A stretch of 64,000 nucleotides of DNA, taken from positions 62,001 through 126,000 of the forward strand of contig CAYVCQ010000005.1 in assembly GCA_964450405.1 (NCBI GenBank). The letters run 5' to 3'. Source of the stretch: WRGT01 sp964450405. Its GTDB lineage: Bacteria; Spirochaetota; UBA4802; UBA5550. Positions 8,687-17,154 of this stretch are shown here, in pieces; the first letter of the stretch is position 1; each line of letters starts with the position of its first letter. The position numbers and the translations under genes are program-made. The notes beneath the pieces are model-generated. The model did not search any database. It was not told where the DNA came from and saw only the letters and a program-made list of their open reading frames with translations.

Positions 8687-9694
8687 ATGATTACAACTTA
8701 TAAATTTAAAACTCTTTCAATCGCATTTTTTCTAATAATATGCATGTTCATCTCTTCTTCAGTTTTTGCGCAGGAAACAGGAGCTAACACTTCTACTGGT
8801 GTAAGCACAGTTACTTTGCCGGATAAAAATTCAGCAGACAGCGGAACTAAAGATGACAGCTGGACTTCGAAGGATATTACCCGGTGGTCAATACTTTTTG
8901 GTACTATCCCTGCTGTTTATGTTTACGGATTAAAAACCTGGGACTGGGGCGGCAGACATAGCCCCAAATCAGAAAGAGAATACTGGTTTGGCGAAAATAC
9001 CAGTTTCGGCGGAGCGGATAAAGCGGGTCATTTTTATGCTCATTATATGATTCAGAGAGGAATGTATCAGGTTTTCAACTGGACCGAGGATGGCGGAAAC
9101 ATGAAGTGGCCCTACTCACTGGGAACCACAATGGTTACCGGCTTATTCATTGAAGTTGGAGATGCCTATACATCTGCATACGGATTCTCAACAGAGGATA
9201 TAGTTGTTGATTACGCTGGTATTCTTTTTGGAGCCGCACTTGATTATTCACCCATGCTGGACGGATTTCTGGGATTCAGCGCTTCATTGGTTCCATCAGA
9301 TGGTCTCAGGGCGGAATTCGGTGATGATAAAGTAAAGGGTACTCTCGATTTTGTGAACGACTATAGCGGCTGGGATTTCACCTTCAACTTTAAAGTTGCC
9401 GGATTTAAAAATCTCGGATTTGATGTACCTCTTGCTCTCAGGCTTGTAAATATCGATTTCGGCTATGGGACAAAGGGTTATACCCATTATGACGAAGGGA
9501 GATATCCCAATGGCAAACAGAGAAATGTTTATATAGGTCTTTCAGTCAACTCAGCTCAGCTGCTTTCTGAAATATGGCCGGTGGAGCATAGAAACAGATT
9601 ATATACATTCACACATACTGTTCTTGAATACTATCGTTTACCATATCAACTTCTTCCTAAACAGACGAGATTGCAGAAAGATCTTAACGAGTAA
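8687..9694 (+). CDS. DUF2279 (YfiM-like) envelope protein
   Basis: About 335 residues with a cleavable signal peptide (KTLSIAFFLIICMFISSSVFA, cut before QETG). The core GGADKAGHFYAHYM motif, the hydrophobic helices and the later VVDYAGILFGAAL segment match DUF2279. The C-terminal half is beta-rich, with repeated amphipathic strands such as LRLVNIDFGYGTKGY, suggesting a small outer-membrane barrel or a periplasmic beta domain. Two starts are possible: ATG at 8687 with GAGG eight bases ahead, chosen for the better signal peptide, or an in-frame TTG at 8654 with AAGAGGAG. Function is unknown. Confidence 0.75.
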   Translation: MITTYKFKTLSIAFFLIICMFISSSVFAQETGANTSTGVSTVTLPDKNSADSGTKDDSWTSKDITRWSILFGTIPAVYVYGLKTWDWGGRHSPKSEREYWFGENTSFGGADKAGHFYAHYMIQRGMYQVFNWTEDGGNMKWPYSLGTTMVTGLFIEVGDAYTSAYGFSTEDIVVDYAGILFGAALDYSPMLDGFLGFSASLVPSDGLRAEFGDDKVKGTLDFVNDYSGWDFTFNFKVAGFKNLGFDVPLALRLVNIDFGYGTKGYTHYDEGRYPNGKQRNVYIGLSVNSAQLLSEIWPVEHRNRLYTFTHTVLEYYRLPYQLLPKQTRLQKDLNE

Positions 9695-9732
9695 TCTTAT
9701 TTGAAAAAGGGGCTGTCCAAAAAATTCGTTCG

Positions 9733-9861
9733 CTGTCATTCCGGCTGTAGTGAAACGAAATGCCGGCGACCGTAGTAAGATCTTCGATAATCTCATATAG
9801 CTGATTCCATTAGGAGATTCCGGTCTTTGCAAGAATGGATGCTGCAAAACCGGAATGACAA
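9733..9861. repeat. family C palindromic repeat, copy 1
   Basis: The outer arms read TGTCATTCCGG at the left and CCGGAATGACA at the right, with further partial pairing inside (gattcc / ggagattccgg). A second copy with the same arms lies at 42573-42732. It sits between the DUF2279 gene and a terminator and contains no gene. Confidence 0.7.
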
Positions 9862-9928
9862 ATACGAAAATATCAGACTTTTGGGCAAGCCCGTTTATAC
9901 ATAATTTATAAAAATTGACGATACAGCA

Positions 9929-9961
9929 AAAGGGAATATATTGAATATATTCCCTTTTTTG
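9929..9961 (+). terminator. intrinsic terminator
   Basis: The stem AGGGAATATATT pairs perfectly with AATATATTCCCT (9931-9955), followed by a run of T to 9961. The 5' side starts with A residues, so it can work on both strands. It ends transcription from the DUF2279 gene and isolates the following PIN gene. Confidence 0.75.
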
Positions 9962-9990
9962 TTGTCGTATAATCAGGACAAATAATAATT

Positions 9991-10494
9991 GTGAGAAACG
10001 TAATTATAGATTCATCATCTGCAATATTACTGTACCGGTGTAATATGATTCCGGCGCTGCTTAAGTATTGCAATCCGGTTATCCCAGAAGCTGTATTTGC
10101 TGAACTTACAGTTCCCTATTACATTGGAGCTGATATATTTGCTGATCTCTGCAATGCGGATGCGATTAAAGTTTATACACCGGGTAAAGGATGCACCGAA
10201 GAGTTAAACGGATCACTTCATGCGGGCGAGAGGGAAGTGATAGCGTTGTTTAAAGAAGGAGAAGGTGACTTCATCATTATAGATGATGGTCCCGGCGGAG
10301 CTTACTGCCGGGATAAAAAAATTCCCTATATCAATGCTCTTCTTGCAGTAAAGATTATGTTTATAAAACATCTGATTACTGATACCGAGTATGATCATGC
10401 ATGGAGCTGGCTCATCTCCAACGCCAGGTATTCTGAAAAAGTAATCAATTGGGCCGGGAATGCTGGTGAAGATGAACTCTGCACTTTCCTGTGA
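9991..10494 (+). CDS. PIN-domain protein (DUF3368/VapC-like), no visible antitoxin
   Basis: 167 residues from a GTG start. It begins with the PIN first acidic motif (NVIIDSSSAI), has the middle GEREVIALF with the second acidic residue, and has FIIIDDGPGGAYC with the third and fourth. The tail IPYINALLAVKIMFIKHLI resembles DUF3368 proteins. PIN proteins of this size are usually Mg-dependent ribonuclease toxins of type II modules. Here a terminator lies just upstream and no small antitoxin gene is on either side. It may be a solitary PIN protein or the remnant of a module. Confidence 0.7.
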   Translation: MRNVIIDSSSAILLYRCNMIPALLKYCNPVIPEAVFAELTVPYYIGADIFADLCNADAIKVYTPGKGCTEELNGSLHAGEREVIALFKEGEGDFIIIDDGPGGAYCRDKKIPYINALLAVKIMFIKHLITDTEYDHAWSWLISNARYSEKVINWAGNAGEDELCTFL

Positions 10495-10569
10495 TTCTAA
10501 ACAAACATGCAATAAACCGTTGTGGAAGATATTGTTATTAGTGCTATAACTTTCTGATTCCGGATCAAG

Positions 10570-10640
10570 TTGTCATCTTCGCGCAAGCGGGAATCCATTA
10601 TTCCTAAAGGAGTGGATTCCCGTTTTAACGGCAATGACAT
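10570..10640. repeat. family D palindromic repeat, copy 1
   Basis: The left arm (10570-10599) reads TTGTCATCTTCGCGCAAGCG then GGAATCCATT. The right arm (10613-10639) is its imperfect complement, ending in CAATGACA. The second copy is at 33483-33571. Confidence 0.7.
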
Positions 10641-10660
10641 TGAGTATAATTCGTAAAGTC

Positions 10661-11107
10661 TTAACTCTGTCGCAGCATTTTTTCCAGAATATTACCGGCG
10701 TCCCTTACACATGCAGTACAGGTCTGATCAATGAGGTTCTTTTCCTTAAAATGCAGCTGACCCTCTTCGGTGGATAGATTACAGCCGCCGAGCAATTTGC
10801 TGCAGGTTGTAGTGCCGTAAATTTTTTTAAACTCACTTTCGAATTTCCTTACAGAGGAATATGTTTCCTCTTTAGTGACTTTTTCATCTGTCACTAAATC
10901 TTCTTTACTGAGGCTGATAGCCATATATGCTCCGGTTACGGCGCCGCATGTTTTCTGGAGTCTACCCATACCGGCACCAAAACCCCTTGAAATTTTTAAA
11001 GCAAGATCTCTGTCTAATCCCTTTGTGACCGCATAAGAAGTAAAGACCGCCTGAGAACAGTTGAATCCCTCTTGAAATAATTGCACTGCATTATCTGATA
11101 ATTTCAT
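10661..11107 (-). CDS. C_GCAxxG_C_C family redox protein
   Basis: 148 residues. The family's cysteines are present in order: FNCSQAV near the N-terminus, KTCGAVTGAYM (the C-GCAxxG signature, here CGAVTG), then TTCSKLLGGC and DQTCTACV at the C-terminus. Members are small cysteine-rich proteins of uncertain function, often in anaerobes, thought to bind a metal cluster or do redox work. GGAGAG upstream of the ATG at 11107 sets the start; the longer frame would run into the previous gene. It lies 28 bases behind a methyltransferase gene on the same strand, forming a two-gene operon. Confidence 0.8.
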   Translation of the reverse strand: MKLSDNAVQLFQEGFNCSQAVFTSYAVTKGLDRDLALKISRGFGAGMGRLQKTCGAVTGAYMAISLSKEDLVTDEKVTKEETYSSVRKFESEFKKIYGTTTCSKLLGGCNLSTEEGQLHFKEKNLIDQTCTACVRDAGNILEKMLRQS

Positions 11108-11135
11108 TTTTTTCTCTCCAGTAGTTTTCAAAATT

Positions 11136-11756
11136 TTATTTTTCACCGCATGCAATGAAAACATCAATCTTTATCTCTTCGCCATCTTCTTGTTTGCAGA
11201 TAAAATTCTGTGTAAGTTTCTCGATTGAAATATTTTTAAATTCTGCGTTTATAAACCAGTCATAGAGATCGGGGAATGAGAAACCCGGCCACCTGTGATG
11301 ATATTTTTTTTGAATCTCTTCGCTGGAATAAAAAATAAGATCTGTTATTGCGGCCTTTCCTCCATGTTTGAGAATGCGGAAAATTTCCCTGATTGCAATT
11401 TGAGGATCTGTCACATGATGAAGCTGCATGTTGGCGAATGCGTACTCCACAGATTCATCGTCGAGTTTTATTGTATCCGGATCGGTATGAATAACTTTGA
11501 ACTCAGGAATATCTGCGAACCGCTCTTTCATAAACTCCACCATTGAAGGGGATGAGTCAAGAGCAATAACCTTAAGCTCTGCATCGAGAAGACCCTCAGA
11601 CATAAAACCTGTATATGCTCCGATATCTGCAGCAGTTTTACCGCTAACTGTTTTAAGCTGAATAATTGCCTCATCCCTTATTCTTTCTGAAAAGAAATCT
11701 TCTCTCATCGGATCATATTGGCCGGAATCATTTAATGATTTTTCAGAACTGCTCAT
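11136..11756 (-). CDS. class I SAM-dependent methyltransferase (Methyltransf_11 type)
   Basis: 206 residues. SAM-binding motif I is AADIGAYTGFMSEGLL, motif II ends in VIALDSSPSM, and the post-motif EYAFANMQLHHVTDP is typical of UbiE/Methyltransf_11 enzymes. The substrate is unknown. It is the first gene of an operon with the C_GCAxxG_C_C protein. That pairing might hint at metalloid or thiol methylation, but no arsenic-type cysteines are present in this protein. Confidence 0.8.
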   Translation of the reverse strand: MSSSEKSLNDSGQYDPMREDFFSERIRDEAIIQLKTVSGKTAADIGAYTGFMSEGLLDAELKVIALDSSPSMVEFMKERFADIPEFKVIHTDPDTIKLDDESVEYAFANMQLHHVTDPQIAIREIFRILKHGGKAAITDLIFYSSEEIQKKYHHRWPGFSFPDLYDWFINAEFKNISIEKLTQNFICKQEDGEEIKIDVFIACGEK

Positions 11757-11818
11757 ATTTTTTACCCCGTGTTTTCAAGTGTATTATCATAGTTCATGAT
11801 TAACTTTGGATATATTTC

Positions 11819-11940
11819 GTCATTTCGATGGAGCCGTAAGAAAATGTTATAAATAGTATAAATTGCGACTGAGAAATCTGTGTTATTTTAGAAAAAGATT
11901 TCTCACCCGGGAGAATTGAAGCGGGTTTGAAATGACATCG
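11819..11940. repeat. family B palindromic repeat, copy 3 (diverged)
   Basis: CGTCATTTCGATGGAG at the left pairs with TTTGAAATGACATCG at the right, and GAGAAATCT pairs with AGATTTCTC inside. It is the most diverged of three copies. It fills much of the 467-base gap before the J-domain gene; apart from this and the GC-rich hairpin at 12131 I see nothing in that gap. Confidence 0.6.
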
Positions 11941-12130
11941 ATACGTTTTAAATCGCCAAAGATAAAGTCGTTCTTTAATTCTTAAATTTAACTACTGCAT
12001 AATTTTATTCCTTTTCGGTATTGGGTGCAATTATTAAATATGTCAATTAATTTTTTATTGCATTTAGTTTCACAAGCTATATTATGTCTGATTAATTGCT
12101 GAAGTGATTGCTAAAAAACCAGCGGTATAA

Positions 12131-12159
12131 TCTCAGCCGCGCCGAAGGCGCGGCTGAGA
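12131..12159. other. perfect GC-rich hairpin
   Basis: A 13-base perfect stem (TCTCAGCCGCGCC with its complement) closes a 3-base GAA loop. It stands out in an AT-rich spacer 65 bases upstream of the J-domain gene. No T-run follows on either strand, so it is not a standard terminator. It may be a small repeat, a transcript stabiliser or a regulatory stem. Confidence 0.55.
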
Positions 12160-12223
12160 GCTATTTAACGATCAGTTTTGAGTACTTACTTGCTGCTTAT
12201 AATTAAATTACCCAGGTTATTTA

Positions 12224-13108
12224 ATGGAAATTGAGCTTTGTTACAGAATCCTGCAAATCGGGAAAGCTTCCACGGATGAGGAAATTTCCCGCTCCTTTAA
12301 AGCTATGGCTATGAAATACCATCCGGATAAAAATCCGCAGAGACGTGAATGGGCCAATGAACAAATGACTGTTCTGAATACTGCATACTCAACTCTTATG
12401 AGTTACAGATTCAGCCAGGGTAGTGCCGAGGCCGCGCAGGAGATAAAAAAATCTGATGAAGAGCATCGCGCAAAAATGGCTGCTGCTGAGCGGGAGAACC
12501 GAAGAAGTAACGCTCAGAAAGAAGCCGCAAAAGAAGCAGCAAGAGAAGAGGAGAGAGAGTATCTTATAAGCAGATTTGTCAAGGCCAGAGAAGATGCTAA
12601 AGATATGCTGTACCGTTATTTTCAATATAATCTTTACAACTTTCATCGGAGAGAGGAGCGTGGTAACCGTAAAATATATAATGACATAATAATATCTCTT
12701 CGTAAATCGTATCACCTGATAAAAAAATATACAACATTGACCGCAGATGCTGAACTGCTTGAACACTTTAACGTTTTCGGAAAGATGATTTTTGATTTTT
12801 ACAGAGCATCAGAGTGTCTGAACATTATAGATTCATATAACAACAGCTATGAGGTTGATGCATACAGAATGTATAGAAAGGGAGATGAACATCTCCATAA
12901 GAGTGAAAAGGAATTGTTCTACGACAGGCACAACAGAGGATATTTAGATAGAAAAAGAACTATACCGGAACTTCTTGATGGCGAAAATATTTTCAGAAGA
13001 ACAATTCAGTCGTATAAAGATTCGTCCTGGGCGGTTGAATCGTCCATCAAACTGGAATATGCATTATCGCTAAAAGCTTATATTACACTATTCTTTTCAG
13101 GTGAATAA
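12224..13108 (+). CDS. J-domain (DnaJ-like) protein
   Basis: 294 residues. The N-terminal ~60 are a J domain: CYRILQIGKASTDEEISRSF, the diagnostic HPD in KYHPDKNPQ, and the last helix. A charged helical stretch (about 80-115, rich in E, K, R and A) follows and should form a coiled coil. The rest is a helical domain with no G/F-rich or zinc-finger part, so it is a type III J protein. It probably recruits DnaK to a particular client. It stands alone, flanked by palindromic repeats. Confidence 0.85.
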   Translation: MEIELCYRILQIGKASTDEEISRSFKAMAMKYHPDKNPQRREWANEQMTVLNTAYSTLMSYRFSQGSAEAAQEIKKSDEEHRAKMAAAERENRRSNAQKEAAKEAAREEEREYLISRFVKAREDAKDMLYRYFQYNLYNFHRREERGNRKIYNDIIISLRKSYHLIKKYTTLTADAELLEHFNVFGKMIFDFYRASECLNIIDSYNNSYEVDAYRMYRKGDEHLHKSEKELFYDRHNRGYLDRKRTIPELLDGENIFRRTIQSYKDSSWAVESSIKLEYALSLKAYITLFFSGE

Positions 13109-13149
13109 GACAATTTTTACTATTGACTAACGAGCCTATTCAAACTGAA

Positions 13150-13225
13150 TGGAGAAGCCCCCGCACCCCCGGAGGGGGCAAAGTTAAATCCTTATCCCTT
13201 CCGGGGGTGCGGGGTTTGGAGGGGA
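13150..13225. repeat. family A palindromic repeat, copy 2
   Basis: GCCCCCGCACCCCCGGA (13157-13173) pairs with TCCGGGGGTGCGGGG (13200-13214), with short flanking extensions. It closely resembles the copy at 32314-32373. It lies 29 bases before the alanine racemase start. Confidence 0.75.
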
Positions 13226-13253
13226 AAATCCAAGTACAGAAAGAAGGTACTTA

Positions 13254-14417
13254 ATGATTCAATACAGCAGTGATTCACCCATATATACCGAGATAGATCT
13301 TGCTGCATTCAGACATAATCTGAAAGAAATAAGAAAAGTCATAAGTCAGGATACGCAGATAATGGCAGTTGTGAAAGCCGATGCCTATGGTCATGGAGCG
13401 GAGATGATGGCATGCGAGGCTGTTAATGGCGGAGCCGCATTTCTTGCCGTAGCACGGATGAATGAGGCGATTCACCTGAGAGATTGCGGTATAGATGCGC
13501 CTATTCTTTTATTTGATGACTGCATCTCTGAGAATACAGTAAGATATATTGAACTGGATGTCCGCCCTACGATTAATACATTTGAGGAAGCTGAGCGGTT
13601 TTCGCTAAAAGCCGCAGAGGTCAGTAAAAAAATTAAGGTACATATAAAAGTAGATACTGGAATGGGGCGTCTTGGATTTCTTGCCGACGGGCTGACATTG
13701 AATCAGAATTATTATCCTCTGTCAGGGGAAATTAAAAGAATTTCGGAACTTCCTTTTATTGAGATAGAGGGCGTTTATTCGCATTTTGCTAATGCCGATG
13801 CAGAAGATAAATCTCATGCAAATGAACAGCTGAATATTTTTCTAAAATTAAAAAAAGAACTTGAAGAAATTCTGTCTCAGAAAATTTTATTTCACATGGC
13901 AAACAGCGCCGGGATAATGGAAATATCAGGTTCGCATATGGATATAGTCCGGCCGGGGATAATACTGTATGGATTGTATCCTTCAGATGAAGTTGATAAA
14001 ACAAAAGTGAATCTTAAACCTGTGATGTCTCTTAAATCAAAGATCATTCATCTAAAAAAAGTAGGCCCGGGTTTTAAAGTAAGTTACGGCAGCACTTTTA
14101 TTACTGAGAGAGAGACTGTAATTGCAACGGTTCCGGCTGGTTATGCTGACGGATTAAACAGACTTTTATCTTCAAAAGGAGAAATGCTTGTCCGGGGCAG
14201 AAGGGCGCCGATTCTAGGAAGAGTCTGTATGGATCTGACAATGATAGATGTAACATTTATCGATGGAGTTTCTCTAAATGATGAGGTTGTCATATTGGGG
14301 GGACAGGGGGAGTTAAGTATAAAAGCAGAAGAGATTGCTGCAAAAACCGGAACTATAAACTACGAGGTTATAACCTCTATTGCACCGAGAGTTCCAAGAA
14401 GATTTATAAATATTTAA
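13254..14417 (+). CDS. alr: alanine racemase
   Basis: 387 residues of fold-type III PLP enzyme. It interconverts L- and D-alanine for peptidoglycan. The PLP lysine is in VVKADAYGHGA, and the second catalytic residue is the Tyr in KVSYGSTF. The dimer-contributed motif RAPILGRVCMDLTMIDVT and the TGMGRLGF stretch are intact, and length matches the family. AAGG lies upstream of the ATG. A DUF493 gene follows after 16 bases, probably in the same transcript. Confidence 0.95.
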   Translation: MIQYSSDSPIYTEIDLAAFRHNLKEIRKVISQDTQIMAVVKADAYGHGAEMMACEAVNGGAAFLAVARMNEAIHLRDCGIDAPILLFDDCISENTVRYIELDVRPTINTFEEAERFSLKAAEVSKKIKVHIKVDTGMGRLGFLADGLTLNQNYYPLSGEIKRISELPFIEIEGVYSHFANADAEDKSHANEQLNIFLKLKKELEEILSQKILFHMANSAGIMEISGSHMDIVRPGIILYGLYPSDEVDKTKVNLKPVMSLKSKIIHLKKVGPGFKVSYGSTFITERETVIATVPAGYADGLNRLLSSKGEMLVRGRRAPILGRVCMDLTMIDVTFIDGVSLNDEVVILGGQGELSIKAEEIAAKTGTINYEVITSIAPRVPRRFINI

Positions 14418-14433
14418 TAAAGAGAAACAAAAG

Positions 14434-14700
14434 ATGATAGAAAGTGGAACACCAAAAAAAGAAATCATATACCCGTCGGAAATTATTTTTAAAGCAGTTT
14501 TCCGTAATATGCCATACACAATGGAGACAATAAAAACTATCGTCCATGAACATGCAGATAATGTGAGCGTTACAGCTAAAGAGAGTTCCGGAGGGAAATT
14601 TCTTTCTTATACAATAACTGCAACTTTTGAGACTGAAGAATTGCTGAATTCCTCATGCACGCAGATTACTATGTCTGAAGGATTTATGATGCTGTTTTAA
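14434..14700 (+). CDS. DUF493 (YbeD-like) small protein
   Basis: 88 residues. The YPSEIIFKAV start, the central SSGGKFLSYTITATFE beta hairpin and the terminal MMLF fit the DUF493/YbeD ferredoxin-like fold, in which E. coli YbeD resembles an ACT-type regulatory domain. It follows alr directly. Its last four bases overlap the convergent DUF523 gene. Role unknown, possibly a small-molecule-binding regulator. Confidence 0.75.
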   Translation: MIESGTPKKEIIYPSEIIFKAVFRNMPYTMETIKTIVHEHADNVSVTAKESSGGKFLSYTITATFETEELLNSSCTQITMSEGFMMLF

Positions 14701-15149
14701 GCTGTTATGAGATCATTTTCAAACTGCTCTCCGGTGAAAACTTCAATGCCCGATTGTATAAAGAGTTCTGCGGTGATTCCATTACCAGCCACAAGCATTC
14801 CTGTAAAAGTTCCATCATAAATCAATCCGCAGCCGCATGATGGACTTTTAGATTTTAGAATGGCTTGAGTGATATTGTTTTTTCGGGCTATCTCCAGCGA
14901 GAGAAATGCTCCTCTAATAAAACATTCTGTATAGTCGTTGTTATCCTCTCCGATTATTTCTGCTGTTCCGTTTACATTAATTCGAAGTTCACACCTTGTC
15001 CGTGGAACAGAGAGCCCGCCGAGAACTTCCGGACATATAGTAATTGCTGAACCGCCGTCAACGAGAGTTTTAATTTTTTCATCTGTATTTGATTTTCCGT
15101 CATATCTGCATAGTTCACCGGCAAGGCATGCACTGACAATGTATTTCAT
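14697..15149 (-). CDS. DUF523 family protein (YbbK-like)
   Basis: 150 residues. The family pattern is clear: ACLAGELCRYDG, then CPEVLGGLSVPR, and the conserved Cys motif SKSPSCGCGLIYDG. Conserved cysteines suggest metal or thiol chemistry, but no biochemical role is established that I know of. It lies 32 bases behind the HI0933-like flavoprotein gene on the same strand, so the two are probably cotranscribed. Confidence 0.85.
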   Translation of the reverse strand: MKYIVSACLAGELCRYDGKSNTDEKIKTLVDGGSAITICPEVLGGLSVPRTRCELRINVNGTAEIIGEDNNDYTECFIRGAFLSLEIARKNNITQAILKSKSPSCGCGLIYDGTFTGMLVAGNGITAELFIQSGIEVFTGEQFENDLITA

Positions 15150-15181
15150 GTATTTGTACCGTTTAGATCCGAATCAGATTT

Positions 15182-16402
15182 TCACTTCTGAGACATTCCG
15201 GCGATTGCTCCGGTGCTCCATGCAAACTGAAGATTGAAACCTCCGCTATCACCATCTATGTCAAGTAGTTCACCTGTAATAAAAAGATTCTTAATAATTC
15301 CGGACTCCATTGTTGCTGGATCGATTTCATCGACAGATACTCCACCTGCGGCGGCAACGGCCTCTTCGAAACCTCTCGGTTTACCAGGTGTTATTCGGAA
15401 ATCCTTTAATACTGATAAAATTTTTTCCTTTTCTTTAGTTGAAAGAGATCCGCATCTCTTTTCAAATTCTATTCCGGAAAGAGAAAGTATAACCTCAGGC
15501 ATTCTTTCTTTTAAAATTCCAAGCAGTGCAAAGGATAGTTTCTTATTCTTGTCAGAGAAAAGAAGTTCAAGAAAGTCCCGCAGTTCATCAGAACTGAGTA
15601 AGGGGAAAAAATCGAGAGATATTTCAGGAATTCTGCCGCTTAGAACAAGTTCATTAACGCTTCTGGAAATTTTGAGAGAAGCAGGTCCGGAGATGCCGTA
15701 TGCAGTAAAAAGAAGTTCGTCGCACGATTCGGCAATGCATTTATCTTTATGGAAGACTTTTACTCCGCAGTCCCATTTTATCCCCTGAAGTGTATGTAGA
15801 GATTTTACCGGAATGTTAAGCGGCAGTATTGCGGGAAATGGCTCATAAATTTTATGACCAAGACTTCCGGCAAGTTCATAGCCGGAAGTTGAAGCACCTG
15901 CTGCGGGAAATGCGCAGCTGCCGCATGAAAGAATTACTGAATCGAATATCTCCTCTTCCATACCGGCGGTGATGATCCGGAATTTATTGTTTGCGGGAAT
16001 AATCTTTTCGATCTTTCTATGAATCCGTAAATCTATATTGCGTTTTGAAAGTTCGTATTCAAATACTTTAGTTACTATAGAAGCCTGAAGTGACGCAGGA
16101 AAAAGTTTGCCGTTTTCCTCTTCTATGAAAGGAATTCCAATGGAGTTAAAAAAGCTTTCTGTTTCAGCAAGACCGAATCTCGAAAAAACACTTTTTACAA
16201 ATTCTGTATTATGGCCATGGTATCTTGAAGGATAAATATTTTTATTAGCTATATTGCACCGGCCGTTACCAGTTACCAGGATTTTACGGCCGATTTTTTT
16301 CTGTTTTTCAAAGAGTGTTACGCTGCTGCTCTCAGAAGCAAAATATGCTGCCATGAGACCTGAGGCTCCACCTCCGATTACTGCTGTTTTTTTATTTTTC
16401 AT
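15182..16402 (-). CDS. HI0933-like FAD-dependent oxidoreductase (YhiN family)
   Basis: 406 residues. The N-terminal dinucleotide-binding motif AVIGGGASGLMAAYFA is followed by the family signature KILVTGNGRCNIAN. The C-terminal FAD motif is LFITGELLDIDGDSGGFNLQFAWSTGAIAG. All are typical of HI0933/YhiN flavoproteins. The physiological substrate is uncertain; some relatives reduce steroid or similar double bonds. It is first in an operon with the DUF523 gene. Confidence 0.9.
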   Translation of the reverse strand: MKNKKTAVIGGGASGLMAAYFASESSSVTLFEKQKKIGRKILVTGNGRCNIANKNIYPSRYHGHNTEFVKSVFSRFGLAETESFFNSIGIPFIEEENGKLFPASLQASIVTKVFEYELSKRNIDLRIHRKIEKIIPANNKFRIITAGMEEEIFDSVILSCGSCAFPAAGASTSGYELAGSLGHKIYEPFPAILPLNIPVKSLHTLQGIKWDCGVKVFHKDKCIAESCDELLFTAYGISGPASLKISRSVNELVLSGRIPEISLDFFPLLSSDELRDFLELLFSDKNKKLSFALLGILKERMPEVILSLSGIEFEKRCGSLSTKEKEKILSVLKDFRITPGKPRGFEEAVAAAGGVSVDEIDPATMESGIIKNLFITGELLDIDGDSGGFNLQFAWSTGAIAGMSQK

Positions 16403-16421
16403 TTTTTTAAATTATTTAAAT

Positions 16422-16925
16422 CTATTTTTTTATCGCTTCCCAGTTATCCTGAGTGCCTATGTATCTGTAATATCCCTTTATCATTTTATTATCGGTAGTA
16501 AAAAGACCATAAAAATCCTGCTCAAAAAAATCTGTTCCTCCATATCTGACAAGATCCTCTTTAGTTTTAATTACTCTTTTAAAATAGATTTTATCTTCGG
16601 TAACTTTCAGATCGGTAAGCGGCTGAGGAACTCCATTTCCCCAATTGTAGAATTTTATTGTTCCATAAAACCTTCCGTCAGCGACGCCAATGAAAAGTTC
16701 ACCCTTATACCCGGACATAGACATATCGAATTGTCCTGAATGGTTTTTTATATCTTTAATTCCGCTATCTTTAATGGTGTTTCCGGGTAATATTTGATCG
16801 GTGACTGTATTTGTTGAATTGCCTGTTGTACCAGTAGATGTGTTATCTGTACGTAATAATCTGGTGCATGAGATAAATAGAAGAAGAGTTGTAAGAATGG
16901 AGATCAGCGATATTATTCGTTTCAT
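16422..16925 (-). CDS. hypothetical lipoprotein
   Basis: 167 residues. A hydrophobic signal (LISILTTLLLFIS) ends at Cys20 in a loose lipobox, LFISC. A low-complexity Ser/Thr/Asn linker (about 25-60) leads to a beta-rich domain with repeated short strands (GELFIGVADGRFYGTIKFYNWG). I do not recognise a family. GGAG upstream supports the start. It sits 19 bases upstream of the flavoprotein gene on the same strand and may share its transcript. Confidence 0.65.
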   Translation of the reverse strand: MKRIISLISILTTLLLFISCTRLLRTDNTSTGTTGNSTNTVTDQILPGNTIKDSGIKDIKNHSGQFDMSMSGYKGELFIGVADGRFYGTIKFYNWGNGVPQPLTDLKVTEDKIYFKRVIKTKEDLVRYGGTDFFEQDFYGLFTTDNKMIKGYYRYIGTQDNWEAIKK

Positions 16926-17062
16926 GTGTTTCTCCGGAAGTTGTTAACTGATTATATTATCGGAACCTGTTGTTTTGTACAATAGCAGTTAACAAAAATC
17001 TAGATTTATCCCGAATTTGTTTGAAGTATTTTAACACTTAACGAATGAAATAGTACATAATC

Positions 17063-17146
17063 TGTCATTTCGAAGAAGTGATAGCGACGGAGAAATCTGA
17101 TTCTGGCAGTAAATTTTAAGATTTCTCATATACATTCGAAATGACA
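17063..17146. repeat. family B palindromic repeat, copy 1
   Basis: TGTCATTTCGAAGAAGTG at the left and CATTCGAAATGACA at the right form the outer arms. GAGAAATCT and AGATTTCTC form an inner stem. It lies just behind the stop of the GAF-PP2C gene. Confidence 0.75.
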
Positions 17147-17154
17147 AGGTCTAT

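Noticed and set aside
15234..15788. 184-codon plus-strand frame opposite the HI0933-like gene
   Set aside because: Serine/proline-rich antisense shadow of a clearly conserved gene.
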